The notes: generated from the letters alone by a model not told the origin. Positions 1 through 11,939 are shown, counted from the first letter of the stretch. The stretch: DNA of 64,000 nt from Daedaleopsis sinensis (GCA_033807695.1 CM066301.1:1674001-1738000); one strand, 5' to 3'. Numbers and translations are program-made.

Positions 1-2015
1 ACTCCTTCGAAGATTCACCCTCTTGCCACCAGCGGGAAGAACGAGACCGTCACGACAGAGCTTAAGGCCGCTCTCTTCGACTTCCTCGGCCAGGGAGGTC
101 AGACACGAGGGGCGTACAACCGCCAGCTCGTCTTGTTCTGCGGAGACGGCCTCACCTTCGAGAAGATTCTTCAGCTGAAGAACTACCTCCATGTTCACGA
201 GGACCCGTTGGACAGCTTAGAGTTGATGGTGCCCGTGCTGGCTCCTTGGCACACGGTATGGACAGACATTGGGCGTGTGATGGAGACGCACTGGGGTACA
301 CATCTGTCGAACGACCCATCCACCCTCGCGTTCAGCGCCACCAAGATTGGGCGTTCTACTCCTTCCAATCTCAGCAAGCCTGACTTTGAGAAGGCGCTGG
401 AGCTCATGAGCACGGTCCATGATGCCCGTACGCTGGACTGTTTCCGGTAAGTGACACAATATTGTCTGCACTGAGTCTTACGATCACTAACTTGACAATA
501 CTTTGTTAAGTATCCAATTACGTGCCGATGACATCTTTCAGCGTTTCACTCAGCTCGAAAAGATGGGCGAACATCCCTCTTTTGAGGAGCTAGAAGAGCA
601 CGCGAAGGCTGTATGGCGCAACTACTGCACGCATCGCGCTGGGGCGCGGGCGCTTGACTCTGTCGGAGACGAGGTATCATCAAGTGAGCATTGGCGAGTG
701 AGCGAATGGAAGAAGGCCGTCCCGCTGGCCTCCCGCACATGGAATCCAAGCCCACACCCTTCTACCGACAGCTCGACATCGTTGCCAGCATCGGCTTCAA
801 CGGGACACGCCGAACGTCTATCCCTGATACCGGCCGAGTCCGAGTCGCAGGACCGCTCAGATGCTGGGCCCGATTTGAAGGCGGACAACACGGGCAGCGG
901 CAGCAGACCGCCGAAGGGTCGACAATCAGCTGCTACGGCCAAGGCTGAGCAGGATGCGAAGCCCTTCCAAGGCGATCGGGTTCTCGCTAACACCATCAAC
1001 TTCATGCATGACACTTTTATTGTGCGGGAGTTTCTCTATGCACTCACTGAAGGAGATGCAGGGCGTGTGTACGAGGCCCTCAAGGTGAGCAGTGGTCCTC
1101 ATGTAATAGGGCCCTTCGGATGAATACTAACTCAATGTGTACTAGGTGATGCTCTTCGTCTTTGCAGGGACCAAACATCCGAAGTACACGGCATACCTTC
1201 TCGAGTTCATTAGCTCACTCAAACTCGAGTCAAGTCCAGAACTCCGAGAGACGATCCTCAAGTCTCTCCTGGTCAATCTCACCGGTCAGCTGGGGCGCTT
1301 TGCCCCGGCCAATCTCATCCAGGAGTACCTCAACCGACTTCTCCAGACCATCTGTGAGCGCAAAGCAGTCGAATACAACAGCCACTTCGTCCGAGAGGTG
1401 GTTTCCCGGAATCTCCATCATCTGGCACGACTACACGACACTCTGAAGGAAGGGGTCGGCCTTGTGTCGAACTCCGGCCGCCACGTCGGGCCGCAGAAAC
1501 TCGCTGAGCTCTGCATCCTGTTAGAGGAGTATAAAAAACAGGAGCTCCACCACCGCTGTCCCGGGCGGTCGTTCGTCTCCGGCGCTGACAACTTCAAAGC
1601 GAACGACTTCCGCCGTGGTGTCATCAAGCTCCAAGATGGCAAGTTGCGGCAGTGGCTTGATGAATGCGCCTTCATGCGCAGCAACGATCCGTCATCCCAA
1701 GGTCCGACCACAGCCCAGGACCTGCCACGCTCATCTGAGACCGTCGGGGCTACCGTCTGGTGCGCTGGCGGCCCCGACAGTGATGAACACCCGGAGCTTG
1801 CATATCCGAAGGGCCGTGTGGCGACTTCGCTTCCGATGCTGTCCGTTCGGGATGGGGAGCTGATCTGCGAGACCGTCGACATGGAGGAGGACACACGGAG
1901 AATTATTGAAGACATGCACAGTGGCGGGGCAGCAGGCGCGGCTGGCACAGACAGCGACGACTCGGGAGACGAAGCAGAGAACATTGCCTGCCGTTCTACG
2001 CCCCTCGGCCATTGA
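1..2015 (+). CDS. DUF6589-family protein, 5' partial
   Basis: I read three exons, 1-446, 511-1084 and 1146-2015, joined by GTAAGT/AAG and GTGAGC/TAG introns that keep one frame. The N-terminus lies outside the window. The first exon carries the block CGDGLTFEKILQLKNYLH and the motif LAPWHTVWTDIGRVMETHWG. The last exon carries MLFVFAGTKHPKYTAYLLE, the NLIQEYLNRLLQ helix and the VVSRNLHHLARLHD stretch. I recognise these as hallmarks of DUF6589, a large fungal family of unknown function that is amplified in Agaricomycetes. A Ser/Gln-rich spacer sits near the middle and the C-terminus is acidic. It converges tail to tail with the RecQ-like helicase, about 170 bp away. That pairing suggests a mobile or selfish module, but this is inference. 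No stop or frameshift is seen in the visible part. Confidence 0.8.
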
Positions 2016-2186
2016 TAGACCTGGCCGTGATGGTAAGTGCATTTCATTAGCCGGAAGCTGGGATGTTGTGCCGCTAACACGCTCTTTAATAATAGACTCC
2101 CTAGGAATACAAACATAGTGATACAGTTTACGGATGCGCATGCCCGGCGATTGCAGTCTCGGCTTTGTACTAGTATCTACTGTAGA

Positions 2187-4017
2187 CTAGACACCCATCT
2201 CAACGTCTGACTCTGCTGAGGACTCCGATGTAGAAGTCGCCTGCTCCAGGGCAGCCTCAACCACAGCGGCCATATCTGCTGCCTTCTTCCTTGCACGAGA
2301 CTCATGAGCTTTGTCAGAGCGAACTGACTTCGCATCTGACCGCATGTTGGCAAATTCTTGCTGAATCTCTTGAACCACACCCAGCAGAGACGCGTAGTGA
2401 CCCTCGAGGTACTTGTAGTTGGACGTAACAGCCTTGATCGTGTTGATGTCATGCTCGTCCCGGATCTGACCCAGAATAGCCTTGATCAATGCGTTGGGCA
2501 GCAGCACTTCAGGGGGGTCTAGATCATACAGACAGGGATCCAGGTCTTCCCGCAGTGTTGCTCGGAACGAACGCAAAGCGGCCTCCCCGTGTTCTCGCAT
2601 CTTCCGGGGCATGGGCAGGACCTCAGGCATCTTCTGACGTTTGCGAGCCTGTAGACGCAAGCCTGTCGTCATTGAAATAGGCAGGGGGGGCAGAGAGGTC
2701 TCGGATATGTCAAAACCCTGCATAGAGACCAGTTCGGCACTAGCTAGAGTGATGCTGGGCAGGGCCCCTAGTACATCAGGAGAGCAACTGCTGCAGTTAC
2801 ACTTCACTGGACGAAGCATTGGTGGATTGGCGAGGTAAGTGCGACAGCGACAGAGATCTTCTTCATCGGGATTGCTGTACAGTTCGTTGATAGCTGCAAC
2901 CTTGCACTGCGCCACCACCAACCGCGCAACACCGAGGTCCATTCCCGTCCTGATACCCCCACTCTGTGCCTTTGCTTTCCTACTCTTCTTCCCCCCTGCC
3001 GTCCGTGATGATGCTTGCACACCCTCTTGTGCCTGGGCCAATGCATCTTCGGCAGTCTTGGTCACCGAGCGGGGTAGGTAGATCACAACTCGGGAGTTTG
3101 TCGCTCGTCCATCGCGAATATGTCCCGCCTTTTGAAGTATCCCATCAAGACTGTCGGGAAGATCAAAGTCGTATATAACGACGTCGTTTGTATTGGCTAC
3201 ATCGATACCAACAGACAGGGCATCTGTAGCGATGGTGACACGAGAGCGTAGGTCGTGATGCATGGAATGGAGCGTGGAAGAGTTGAAGTCGTCCCAGTTG
3301 AGAGTGTTGTACATACGCACACATTCATCCACAATATGAGCACGTGCTGAGCCAATGACAGCCTTCCACCGGTCCCGGAGGTAGAGCATCAAGCGTTGAC
3401 CGATCCGGATGGTACGACAGAAGATGAGCACTCGACGGCCTTTGGCTAGAACCCAGTCAAGCTCAGGGAACAGAGTAGATGTGGTGGAAGACTGAATGGT
3501 GCGGAAGAGGAAGCGGAGATCGTAGCGCATGTTTGACCGTCGGATGAGGTGGTATCCCGGGTGCTCGTTGTGCAGACCAAGGAATGTACACACCGATTTC
3601 ATAGGACGACCCTCCCGGAGAGTCGCAGATACAGACTTGTCAGCCAGAAGTTCACTCGGCGCTTACCATGTCAAACTCCAGCAATTTCGTGGGGCATACC
3701 ACGACCATAGACGCGTTGTGTCGGAAGTGGGGAGGGATAGTTGCGCCCCCGCATCGTGAGGGATCCGCAGCCACAGCCAGCATAACAGCAAGATACATAA
3801 CAAGATAGCCTGTCTTCCCGGAGCCTGTTGGGGTCACCACCAGAAGGTCGTTGCCGTCCAATGCGCTACAGATGCCGTCTAGCTGGTAGGTGTGCGGTTC
3901 GTACTCCAGTGTCTCTTGAATGATCGTAGTGCAGAGCTGGCGACCTTGCTCAGAAGAGAAAACATAGTGCGAGTGACTAGGAGGTATAGCAGTAGGATTA
4001 GAAGTCGTAGATTCCAT
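2187..4017 (-). CDS. RecQ-like DEAD/DEAH helicase with DEAH region deleted
   Basis: Exon 1 (4017 to 3667) encodes a Q-motif-like YEPHTYQLDGIC, the Walker A motif TPTGSGKTG and the motif Ia region VVVCPTKLLEFDM, and ends at a GTAAGC donor. Reading resumes at about 3644 with SVSATLREGRPMKSVCTFLG, which is motif III (SAT). The C-terminal RecA lobe follows: LIFCRTIRIGQRL, TIATDALSVGID and HIRDGR. A Cys-rich patch (CRCRTYLANPP...CNCSSC) and a basic tail close the protein. Relatives have roughly 100 residues between motif Ia and SAT that contain the DEAH box. Here only about 23 nt lie between, including the donor, so Walker B is missing. ATP hydrolysis should be impossible, so this is either a decaying copy or a repurposed protein. 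The start at 4017 is the first ATG before the conserved block. Confidence 0.75.
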
Positions 4018-4144
4018 TATGCGACGTAGTGTAACATGCGAATGAGGACAAAAGTTATAGGCGCTGGCGATGCGTCCGAGACGCGTCGTCGTGTATAGAT
4101 CTTGACGCGATGTCGGAGATCAATGTCATGCTGACAAACTCCGA

Positions 4145-6692
4145 TTGGGGGGCGCACGGTTCAGAGCCTCAATTGATAGCAGACTAAACAAATCCCGGGG
4201 CCTGCACGATCAATTTTGGGAAGGATGTGAGCCAGGCTGTGAACACAAGGGCACACAAAGTGGAGGCGGTCTGCCCGACGTTGATAGATGCGCTCGAGAT
4301 CTTCCATGTACTCGAGCAAGTGCAAGTGCCCGGGCACCAGGCTGTCCACCTGGAGTGTATGCTGGAAAGCCAATCAAGCCCCTGTAACGAGATGACAGAA
4401 GTGGCGGTAGTACACCTCTCCCAGGATATAATGAATTAGATCCGGTAGTAGACTGTTGTACAGCTGGAACTCCCATGCCTTGTAGCCGCTGGAAATCTTC
4501 TCAGCAGGATTGCGAGGGGGACACTCAAATGAGCCAGGCAGGAAACGTAGGAGGGCATCGACAAGAGCTCCATGCTCTTCCCACCTGTCCTTGTTAGCTA
4601 GGACAGACCAAAGCCAGCTGGTCTTGTCATCCGTGTCCTCGCATAGAATCGTGCCACACAGGAGGGATATGACAAGATATGCGATATTGAGTGCGAGATG
4701 ATGCATGAAATCGAGGGGGAAGAGTATGGGGAATTTGAAGTGTAGACCTTCGAATAGAGATGGCTTAGCAATACCTGAATCCCGTCCGAGCCGCTCATAT
4801 TGGGCCTGGTTTGACCCTTTCAACAGCCTCTGTGTATTGTGCAGCACGTTTGGAACTATGTTCTGGTTCTCCTCGCAGAGAGATGTCAGCGTGCATGGAG
4901 CCCCGAACATTGTAGTTATCCGGCCTCAGCATGGCAGGGTAGTTAGTAAGTTGATGCAGATGGTTTGTGACAGCCTTCCATGCCACGGTATGCCCGGCAT
5001 CCAAATCGTCCTTGATGACCAACTCCACCGCTGAGATGAGTCAAGCCAGGGCTGTCGGAAGTCCCGAAAATGACATGGACACGGGAACGATAGAGACATT
5101 CCTCCGAGCTGTCCCATATGGGCAACCGCGCCTTCTGGATGGCCGTGAGATGGTAGAATGTTGTGTAGAGAAATGAATCCATGTTCCTCAGCTTGCAGGG
5201 ACCTCCAATGATCAGCCTAGGCATAACAGCCCACTTCTTGTAGCGGTTGTCCGGTGATAAGTCAAACAACACCCAGATGAGAAACCAACAGTCGGACTGC
5301 TTGTTTGCATAAAGTTGAGCACCGTCAATTGAGAGAAGATCGTCATCCTTGATAGTGCCATTCTCAACAGCCTCCAGGTAGTCCGAACCATGGTAGATAT
5401 CATCGATAATCTTGGGGTCCATGCGTCCAGCCCGGATGTCTGCTGTGGTCTTCCGCTGATGGTGCATCCGCTGAGCGCCCTCGGGAGATACAAACTGGTT
5501 CTGCAGCTGAGGCCCCAGAGGAAATGTATAGAAAGTGCGACGTGGGACGAGCTTTCCTTTGGCCTGGAGGGCTTGATCCATAGCATGGCTCATGGGTAGG
5601 AACAGATAGGGCAGTGGGTCAAGTCTGCAAACGGACCTACATAGGCAACACAGCTGTTCACACACATGTCGTGAATGATTGGCTCAATCCCGGTGAGGTG
5701 TGTGACAAGACTCTTGAGCTGCTCGTAGCTGGGGTCTTTCATTGCAAAGCGGTGGTCCTCATAGTTCTGCTCGGCATCACCACGTGCCAGGTACATGCGC
5801 AGTGTGCACTGCTGCACTGCAGTGATGGACATGTCAGTGTTCAACTCAGGGTGCGCCATGTGTGTGATGGCTGCTGGCAACATTCCAGATTTCTCGTGTG
5901 TTGCATCCTTCATAGCATCGATGAATTCCTGCGCGAGACGGAGCTCCTGCAGTCGTGGTTTGGTCGAGGCCCCGGTGCCCTTGGTATAGCCAACCTCAGG
6001 GTTGGGATCTACCGGCTCTTCAGCAGGGTCTCGGAAGACATCGGAAATGATGGAGATGGAGAGTGCAGTGGAGAAGGCCCATGCTGTGGAATCTGGCCGG
6101 TGCATGCACATATATAAGATACACTAACAACACTTTGAACATGATGCACAACCGCTCACCTGAGACTGGACCCTTGTGCGTTTGGGGGTAGGGTGTGCGC
6201 TTGAAGAGCTACTCGGAGGACTATGAGGCAGTGATGCATGATGTCCCATAGCAGCAGGTGAGTGAGAAGGAATGGGAATGCAAGAAGCACCAGACGCAAC
6301 ACCGCCGGTCGTAGCGGATGCGCGAGGTATACCACTTGCCATGGATGATGCATGTGAGATAGTTGCCGACCTATGTCGAAGCCACCCTCAGGCCCCCCTC
6401 TTGCTAAGGAGGTAGTAGAGTGCTGCATTGGGTGAGCCACATTTGCGGTGGATCCACTTGCTGAGCTGAGAGGTGCCTGAGAGGCTGTACTGACTGTCAA
6501 AGGTATCAGTACGGTTGAGAGCTGCAAGGAAAGTCACTTACTTGGACTAGCTATGGATGGATTACCTGCAATTCGGTACCGCTCGTGTTTGCGGTAGGTC
6601 TCGGCTGTGACCTGTGCATAACCGTGACACCTTATGCAGTTGCATATGTAGGTTGTCGGAGCTCGATAGGTGCTGCCGGGAGGTTGTGACAT
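4145..6692 (-). pseudogene. CACTA (EnSpm) Tnp2-type transposase, broken
   Basis: Reading the minus strand from 6692, a short exon encodes a Cys/His cluster (YICNCIRCHGYAQVTAETYR). A Ser/Pro-rich linker and the conserved N-terminal block follow (5590-6111; EPIIHDMCVNSCVAYVGPF, CPICS). The catalytic core (4943-5660) shows GPQLQNQF, DDDLLSIDGAQLYANK and DCWFLIWVLFDLSPDNRYKK. The distal domain (4374-4910) shows GLHFKFPILFPLDFMHHL and PRNPAEKISSGYKAWEF. The last recognisable block is YQRRADRLHFVCPCVHSLAH at about 4200. The order and motifs match basidiomycete Tnp2 transposases. Frames change near 5592, 4960 and 4870, and homology stops just after LAHILPKI, so the copy is inactive and 3' truncated. 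I could not define CACTA ends. Confidence 0.8.
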
Positions 6693-7280
6693 AGAATGAG
6701 CACTCAGGTAGTAGAAAGGGAACAGGAGGGGATGAGTTGCACAACAGCATCCAAGTCAGTACTTATACTACTAGCACCTATGGCAGTGCGAGGGCCTATC
6801 TAACTTCACACAGAGGTTCCATCATTGAGAACCATGGCTACGGTAGCTGGGAGTCATGATAATCACTGGCAACATGCAGCAGTTCCAAGTCTCCACGGCA
6901 GAATGTACTCGAAATACTAGGATACCACTGCCATGCACTGACAGAACTCTCCTTATGCAGTTGTGAGCAAATGATGTGCGAGCGCTTGTGAGCCACATCT
7001 TGCACTGGTTCAATCAAAGTGCCGGCCGAATTAAATGGGCAGCAAAACAATCACCTCAGTTGACCATGTTGAACGACAGATTTGATAGCAAACGGCACAT
7101 TGATTGATCTTTTTTTGACAAGAGTCAGATACATATCCCTTGCTATCCTAGGAGACCAATTGATATCCAAGGAGACCAATTGTTGTCGTAGGATATCTTG
7201 TGGGTTCTCACTGGGCTTGAGAGCCAACAAGGAAGGAATCAAACATTCAATAGCAAGTGCCTGCACAGCCACTGGCTCTC
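6693..7280. other. Upstream DNA of the CACTA relic, no gene seen
   Basis: The stretch has no convincing coding signal. It contains 7156-7184 with near-repeated words (ggagaccaattg appears twice). No CACTA terminus could be fixed by eye. Confidence 0.4.
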
Positions 7281-7292
7281 ATATATAAATGC
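7280..7292 (+). promoter_or_regulatory. Candidate TATA box
   Basis: The sequence catatataaatg lies just upstream of a pyrimidine-rich 5'UTR-like stretch (7300-7530). It may have driven the degenerate plus-strand gene that starts near 8095. This is position and composition only. Confidence 0.35.
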
Positions 7293-7710
7293 TGGCCTCT
7301 GGCGTCGTTCTTCCTTCTCTTCTGCCACCATCTTGACTCCCCCTTCCCTCCTCTTCTTCCTCAACCGCCACAACCTCCCCTCACCGTCGATCTCGCCAAC
7401 GCTGTGCATCACGTTTCACGTAGTGCAGAGTGGTCTATTAGAATTCCAGCACAATCAACGTCCCTTGTCCCCCCTTCCCTTGCACATCGCCGCCTTGGAC
7501 CTTCACGGTCACCACCTTTGCTGAGGGTAAGTAACCAGGTAACATTGCATAAGGCTCCTTCAATCTTTTGTAGTTAAGAATAGTAACTAACTAGCTCTGT
7601 CTTGTAATAAAATATTCACATATATCTGTTTACAGGCACTACTAGCGTGCAGCACTAGTACTACGAACATTAAAGGTAAGTACCAGCCTGTCGTTTTCTG
7701 TAAGGTAAAT

Positions 7711-7930
7711 GCAGGTAGGCGATCATGAGTGTAGGCTACCGGTAGGTGAAGATAGGAACGTGCAAGTACCACGTTCTTTGCTGCAAAGATGAACGCAGGC
7801 AGGCGATTGTGAGCACAGGCTACCCGTAGTAGGTGGAGATAGTGGATGTGCGCGTACTACCGCGTTCTTTGCTGCAAGATGAATGCAGGTAGGTGATCGT
7901 GGGTGCAGGCTACCAGCAAGTGAAGGCGCT
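7711..7930. repeat. Degenerate tandem repeat, 84-89 bp, about 2.5 copies
   Basis: Units start at 7711, 7795 and 7884, each with gcaggtaggcgat followed by an aggctacc word. The first two units also share cgttctttgctgcaa near the 3' end. Copies differ at many positions. The rest of 7530-8090 shows no gene. Confidence 0.7.
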
Positions 7931-8094
7931 CGCTAGACGATCAGACGGGTATACATAACAATACGAGCGGCGGTGGCTCAGACTAGTACCATCCGGCTAT
8001 GGTACGCGCTTTGCCGCCCCAATCCTCCCTATTCCCGCCGTACCCAGCTTTTGTTTTCATTTCTGTTCCCTCTCGTCCCCTCCCCAAGCCCCCC

Positions 8095-9399
8095 ATGATG
8101 AAGGTCAACGACTCCGACTGGGTTGGTGCTGAGAAAAAGCAAGAGTGTTAGAGTTGTAGGCCAGCGCCTGGACGTCAAAGTCGAAGAAGCACCTCAACCT
8201 CAGGCAAGCGTTGCAGCGCTGGACAACTCTGACGATGCCCAGGGTGCGTCTGACAATGCTCCTGAGCCCTCGCCACACTCTTCTGTGCCCCCCATGGACA
8301 CCAAAGAACACCGAAGGAAACGACCCTGACATTGAGATGTTGCCTCGCCCCGTCCACATTGCTACCGTCATGCACGTCGAGAACATCCACGAAGCTACAT
8401 CGGTACACTCATTATAATCCCTATCTGACTTTGCTCACTTGCAGTTAGATCAACTATTCCCATCAATGAGGCTATGCAGTTCGCGCCCCATTGGTGGTCA
8501 ATAAAAATTGTCGTTGCCTAGCAGGCTGCGAGCGGAGTCTCTGCTGCCTGATTATGTCGACATCTTGAAGAAGATCCGCTCCAAGCCGTGCACCTACTGC
8601 AGCTTGAAAGGCTACAAGTGCATTCAAGAGCGCAGCGGTCGGTGCACATGGAAATGCCACCACTGTGTCCGCCACGGCCGTTCGTTTTGCAACTGGATGA
8701 ACGGTCAGGCTAGAAATACCCGAATAGTACGCTGCGTGCTCTTACTAACTCACACTTTTTGGAATGCGAGCTCCGCGGCATGAACAAGATCCCCCCCCCC
8801 TTCGACCCAAACATGAGCGTGCCCCCTCCGGTAGTGCTACGAGCGCAGGCGGTCCCATCTCGCTCCCTTTGGCCGCGGTTCCGGTCCTGACAGTTCGGCG
8901 TTCCAGCCGTATCTCTGGCAAAGGTGTACCCGGTCCTTCCTCGCTCCCTACTCCGTCCGTTCCCGGAGCAGTCGCCCTCGCGTGCGGAGTTGGTCTTACC
9001 TGTGGCCCCATCCATGACACACGTCGACTCGGAGTTGGAGTCGCCCAGCGCCGCATCTGCGCCTTGTGCCAAGTTAGACTCATTGGAGGTGTTGTCCGTG
9101 CTGTGTGGGACTTCGGAGTCGTGGTTGTCCGCCGCCGCACCCATTGCTACATCTGTTCTGTGCCTCCCGTCGCGTCCCGCTCGCCCGCAGCGGCATCCGC
9201 AACTCCGATCGCGTTGGACTCGCTGGCTGCGTCTTCTGCGCCGCGCGTCGACTTAGGGATCCCCTCGTCCACTGTGGTGCCTGCCGCCGCTACCCTGCCC
9301 AGTGCCCACCGCTCTGCCAGATCTTTGTCCGCCAACGATGTTCCCATAGAGCTCCTGCTGCCGATAGCGAACATGTCAAGGACATTGCTATTGGTGTAG
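8095..9399 (+). pseudogene. Remnant of a Cys-cluster accessory gene
   Basis: An ATG at 8095 opens MMKVNDSDWVGAEKK. The frame then moves near 8140 (SVRVVGQRLDVKVEEAPQPQ) and again near 8300. A later exon-like block (8522-8705) is more telling: PDYVDILKKIRSKPCTYCSL, then KGYKC, and then GRCTWKCHHCVRHGRSFCNW. This gives two C-x2-C...C groups, as in the Cys-cluster exon of the KDZ-borne gene at 44459-47321. Past 8764 there is only Pro/Ser/Ala-rich coding-like sequence with RRSSRISGK. The gene looks decayed and a function is not assignable; zinc binding is inferred from the cysteine spacing. Confidence 0.45.
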
Positions 9400-9451
9400 T
9401 TGCAGTAGTCGAGCGATGTGTTGGTGATGCTCGGGATGGAAGCCGTACCGT

Positions 9452-10240
9452 TCAGCAAAGCACAGGTTCTCGAGGTACTAGCTGCTGAAATCGATGAGGG
9501 GGGGTGATGTCCTTGTAGAGGATGTTGTTCTCCTCGGAAAACAGCGCACCCGGATCGACTGAGGGTGCAGCTTCACCGCTGGACTGGCCAGGGACAGATG
9601 CGACGGACTGCTGCACTTGAATAGCGTTGAGCAGCTTGTTGACCTTCAGAGGAAGCTCCACGTCCGGCATCCCAGCCTCCCCTCTGCACGGTTTTGGAGA
9701 GAGGCACTCCTCGAGTTCTTTGATATAGGGATGGGCCCGTCCTTCCCCATGAAAGTACAACTTGTAGATGGAAGGGGCCTGCGGCTGAGGAGGGGCGGCT
9801 AGTGCCAGGACACTATTGTTAGGCTGGGAGGGGGCAATTTGGCGGAGATATGGGTGCTGCACTGAGATCCGGTGGACAGCCTCCAGAGTTCGCCACCACC
9901 CCATGATCGGGAGTTTTGCCTCCCTCATCACAGGGATGTGGGGAAGCCATTTGCATAGCTCAGGGTCGACAACGGCACCCACTCGCAGTCCATGCGTGAA
10001 CTTTGAGATTACTGACACATTCAGGACATCTAGCCAGACGGACAGGACATGTTTGTGCTCCAGGAACGGCACCCAGGACAGTATCTTGTCCAAGTCCAGC
10101 GCCGGGTCCCACACCACTAAAGCGAGGGAGCATCGCGCCACCATGATAATGAAGTGTTGGCTGCAGCGGGCCTCAGAGCGGTCACAATGGCCTAAGTCGA
10201 GCTCTGTGAAGTCTATATTGAAGATATAACAAAGATACAC
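9452..10240 (-). CDS. Hypothetical protein, multi-exon, 5' end unresolved
   Basis: A 260-codon open frame on the minus strand reads through WDPALDLDKILSWVPFLEHK, PIMGWWRTLEAVHRI and IYKLYFHGEGRAHPYIKELE, then an acidic/Pro tail. The frame opens on GTG, not ATG. An upstream exon probably joins near 10190, where cttag is a possible acceptor. I do not recognise the family. The region just upstream holds a perfect 25-bp direct repeat (10191-10215 and 10242-10266). It converges with the Cys-cluster remnant at 8095-9399. Its length and lack of stops favour a real gene or recent relic. Confidence 0.5.
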   Translation of the reverse strand: MYLCYIFNIDFTELDLGHCDRSEARCSQHFIIMVARCSLALVVWDPALDLDKILSWVPFLEHKHVLSVWLDVLNVSVISKFTHGLRVGAVVDPELCKWLPHIPVMREAKLPIMGWWRTLEAVHRISVQHPYLRQIAPSQPNNSVLALAAPPQPQAPSIYKLYFHGEGRAHPYIKELEECLSPKPCRGEAGMPDVELPLKVNKLLNAIQVQQSVASVPGQSSGEAAPSVDPGALFSEENNILYKDITPPHRFQQLVPREPVLC

Positions 10241-10266
10241 ACCTAAGTCGAGCTCTGTGAAGTCTA
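10191..10266. repeat. Perfect 25-bp direct repeat, offset 51 bp
   Basis: cctaagtcgagctctgtgaa plus five more bases (gtcta) occurs at 10191-10215 and again at 10242-10266. On the minus strand the copies flank a GTGTGT...ATATAG segment, so the duplication coincides with a possible intron boundary. Confidence 0.9.
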
Positions 10267-10538
10267 AGGACTCCAGAGCTCAACACAACAGTCTATCTAC
10301 GTGTGCGCTAGCCCATGGGAAAGACCTGTACAGTTCTACAGCCACCCAGCCCTGAAAATCAACAAAAGAAGCACTGGAAGAAAATGCGGTGCTGAAAAGA
10401 TAAACAAGGCCACACAAATGTCCGATACATCCGGACCACGCAATGGCGCCAACACCGCAATGCGAGCGTCAGTGGAATGCATGGTAAGTAACCTACAGTA
10501 AAAATTGCGGCTTGAACGGGGCACTAGAACGAGAGTTA

Positions 10539-11010
10539 TCACACCGAGTTCAACATGAAGGTGTCCCTGGCCTTGCAGATAGCAACCGCCACGCCGTAGC
10601 TGGTTGGATGCAACCGTAAGTACCCGAACAAGCTCGGGCTAGGCCAGGCCTCATGCGCATTCACACTGCTCGCCGTGTGGGTGTTCCGAAACAGCAGAAG
10701 TCGGTCCGTGACGAAGCCTAGGGCCTTCTCTAACACGTCCCAAGCTTTTTTGATTGGGAGTGGCAGTCCCCAGAGGCAGTTGTCGAACTGGACGGGTACA
10801 GGTTTGCCACTTCCAGAGAGAGACATCCCAGCAGAGGATCATTGATGGGTGGGGATTGCAAAATGTACGGTAGTTCTGGGGCTTGTGCAATCACATAACG
10901 AGGGGTGAGGAGTTCGCGAAGGGATTTGTTCTCAATGGGATTCGTGTCCGGGCCTGGAGGTAACTTGATTGTTTCGGGGATGTTCGTCACCGTGTACAGG
11001 CAACGGTCCC
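10539..11010 (-). pseudogene. Hypothetical coding remnant
   Basis: The minus strand encodes NIPETIKLPPGPDTNPIENK and RELLTPRYVIAQAPELPYIL in one frame. It then switches frame near 10820 to SGSGKPVPVQFDNCLWGLPL, AWDVLEKALGFVTDRLLLFR and AVAICKARDTFMLNSV. The two parts join naturally with a one-base shift, which suggests a broken exon. No ATG precedes the first part, and coding continues upstream to about 11010. I do not recognise the family. It lies head to tail with the 9452-10240 gene and may be another exon group of the same locus. Confidence 0.4.
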
Positions 11011-11687
11011 GGTTACCTTGGTAAGCGACTATTGTTACCCTGCTATTAACAAGTCTACTAACTTAACAAGCTAGGACTACTCGGACTAGGTGCATCGTTT
11101 CAAAACCTTTCAGACCGGCCCCAGATAGTACCAACGCTGGTGCTTAGGTAAGATTAATCTTGGTAAGGAACACATCCACATAAGCGCGACCGTACTAATG
11201 TACCAATAACAATTACGTTGAATATAGAACAAAGACCCGCTTGAACGATAGAGCGGAGTATTGAAACACCACCAGGCTCCCCCGGTGGCTGTGCACAGAC
11301 ACCGGTTGCCATATACTAGCCTGGCCCGGTGTTCATCCGCCTTTCACGCTTCTTGTTCTCAACCTCCATCTCGTTCCATGAGATGGAGCGTGCAGGCAGT
11401 TTCAACTCAACGCGGACGCCATATAACGTCAATGGAACATTAAAGCGGTATCATAAGGCTGGTTAGAGACCGGGAAAGATGCTGTTTTAGGTGAGTTTAC
11501 GACGACTAAGTCCAGCCAGGCACTAAGTTGATACACTACGGTAAGTGGGTATACCTCGACGCCACAAGATGAAACCTCGGACATTGGGCACATTGTAGGT
11601 GCCAAGTACTAATAAAACATGTGTACTAATCACCTGCATGTACGGTACACCCATACTGACCTCCGTGTAACGTTTAGCCTATCGGTC
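11011..11687. other. Non-coding stretch, no gene seen
   Basis: Mixed-composition DNA with a pyrimidine-rich patch near 11330-11370 that resembles a fungal 5'UTR, but no open frame of weight follows. Confidence 0.4.
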
Positions 11688-11939
11688 CATCAGCAAAACC
11701 CAACTTTGTCTTGAAGTGCCTTAACTGACTTATTACCTTATACAAGGTGATAAGTCATCTAAGGCAGTAAGGCTGTAATTCACCCCCCTTACTTATTGTA
11801 CTTAACTCTTACTTACTCCCTTATTCCGCTCTTACTCACCTCATATAAGACAGTTAAGGTAATAAGATAATATAAGTCAAATAATGCAGTCTCTTTAAGG
11901 AGGATAAGGAAATCTGGATTTTGCTAATGTCAATGGTGA
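11688..11939 (+). mobile_element. MITE, copy 1 (252 bp)
   Basis: The left end is catcagcaaaacccaacttt and the right end, read in reverse complement, is cattagcaaaatccagattt. The dinucleotide tc flanks both sides. Inside lies an imperfect hairpin, gacttattacctt-atac-aaggtgataagtc, and the tract ttcaccccccttacttattg. A second copy in inverted orientation sits at 57582-57842. It has no coding capacity. Confidence 0.8.

Noticed and set aside
11720..11770. Helitron 3' hairpin with CTRR end
   Set aside because: The hairpin lies inside the MITE, and the second copy lacks a CTRR sequence after it.
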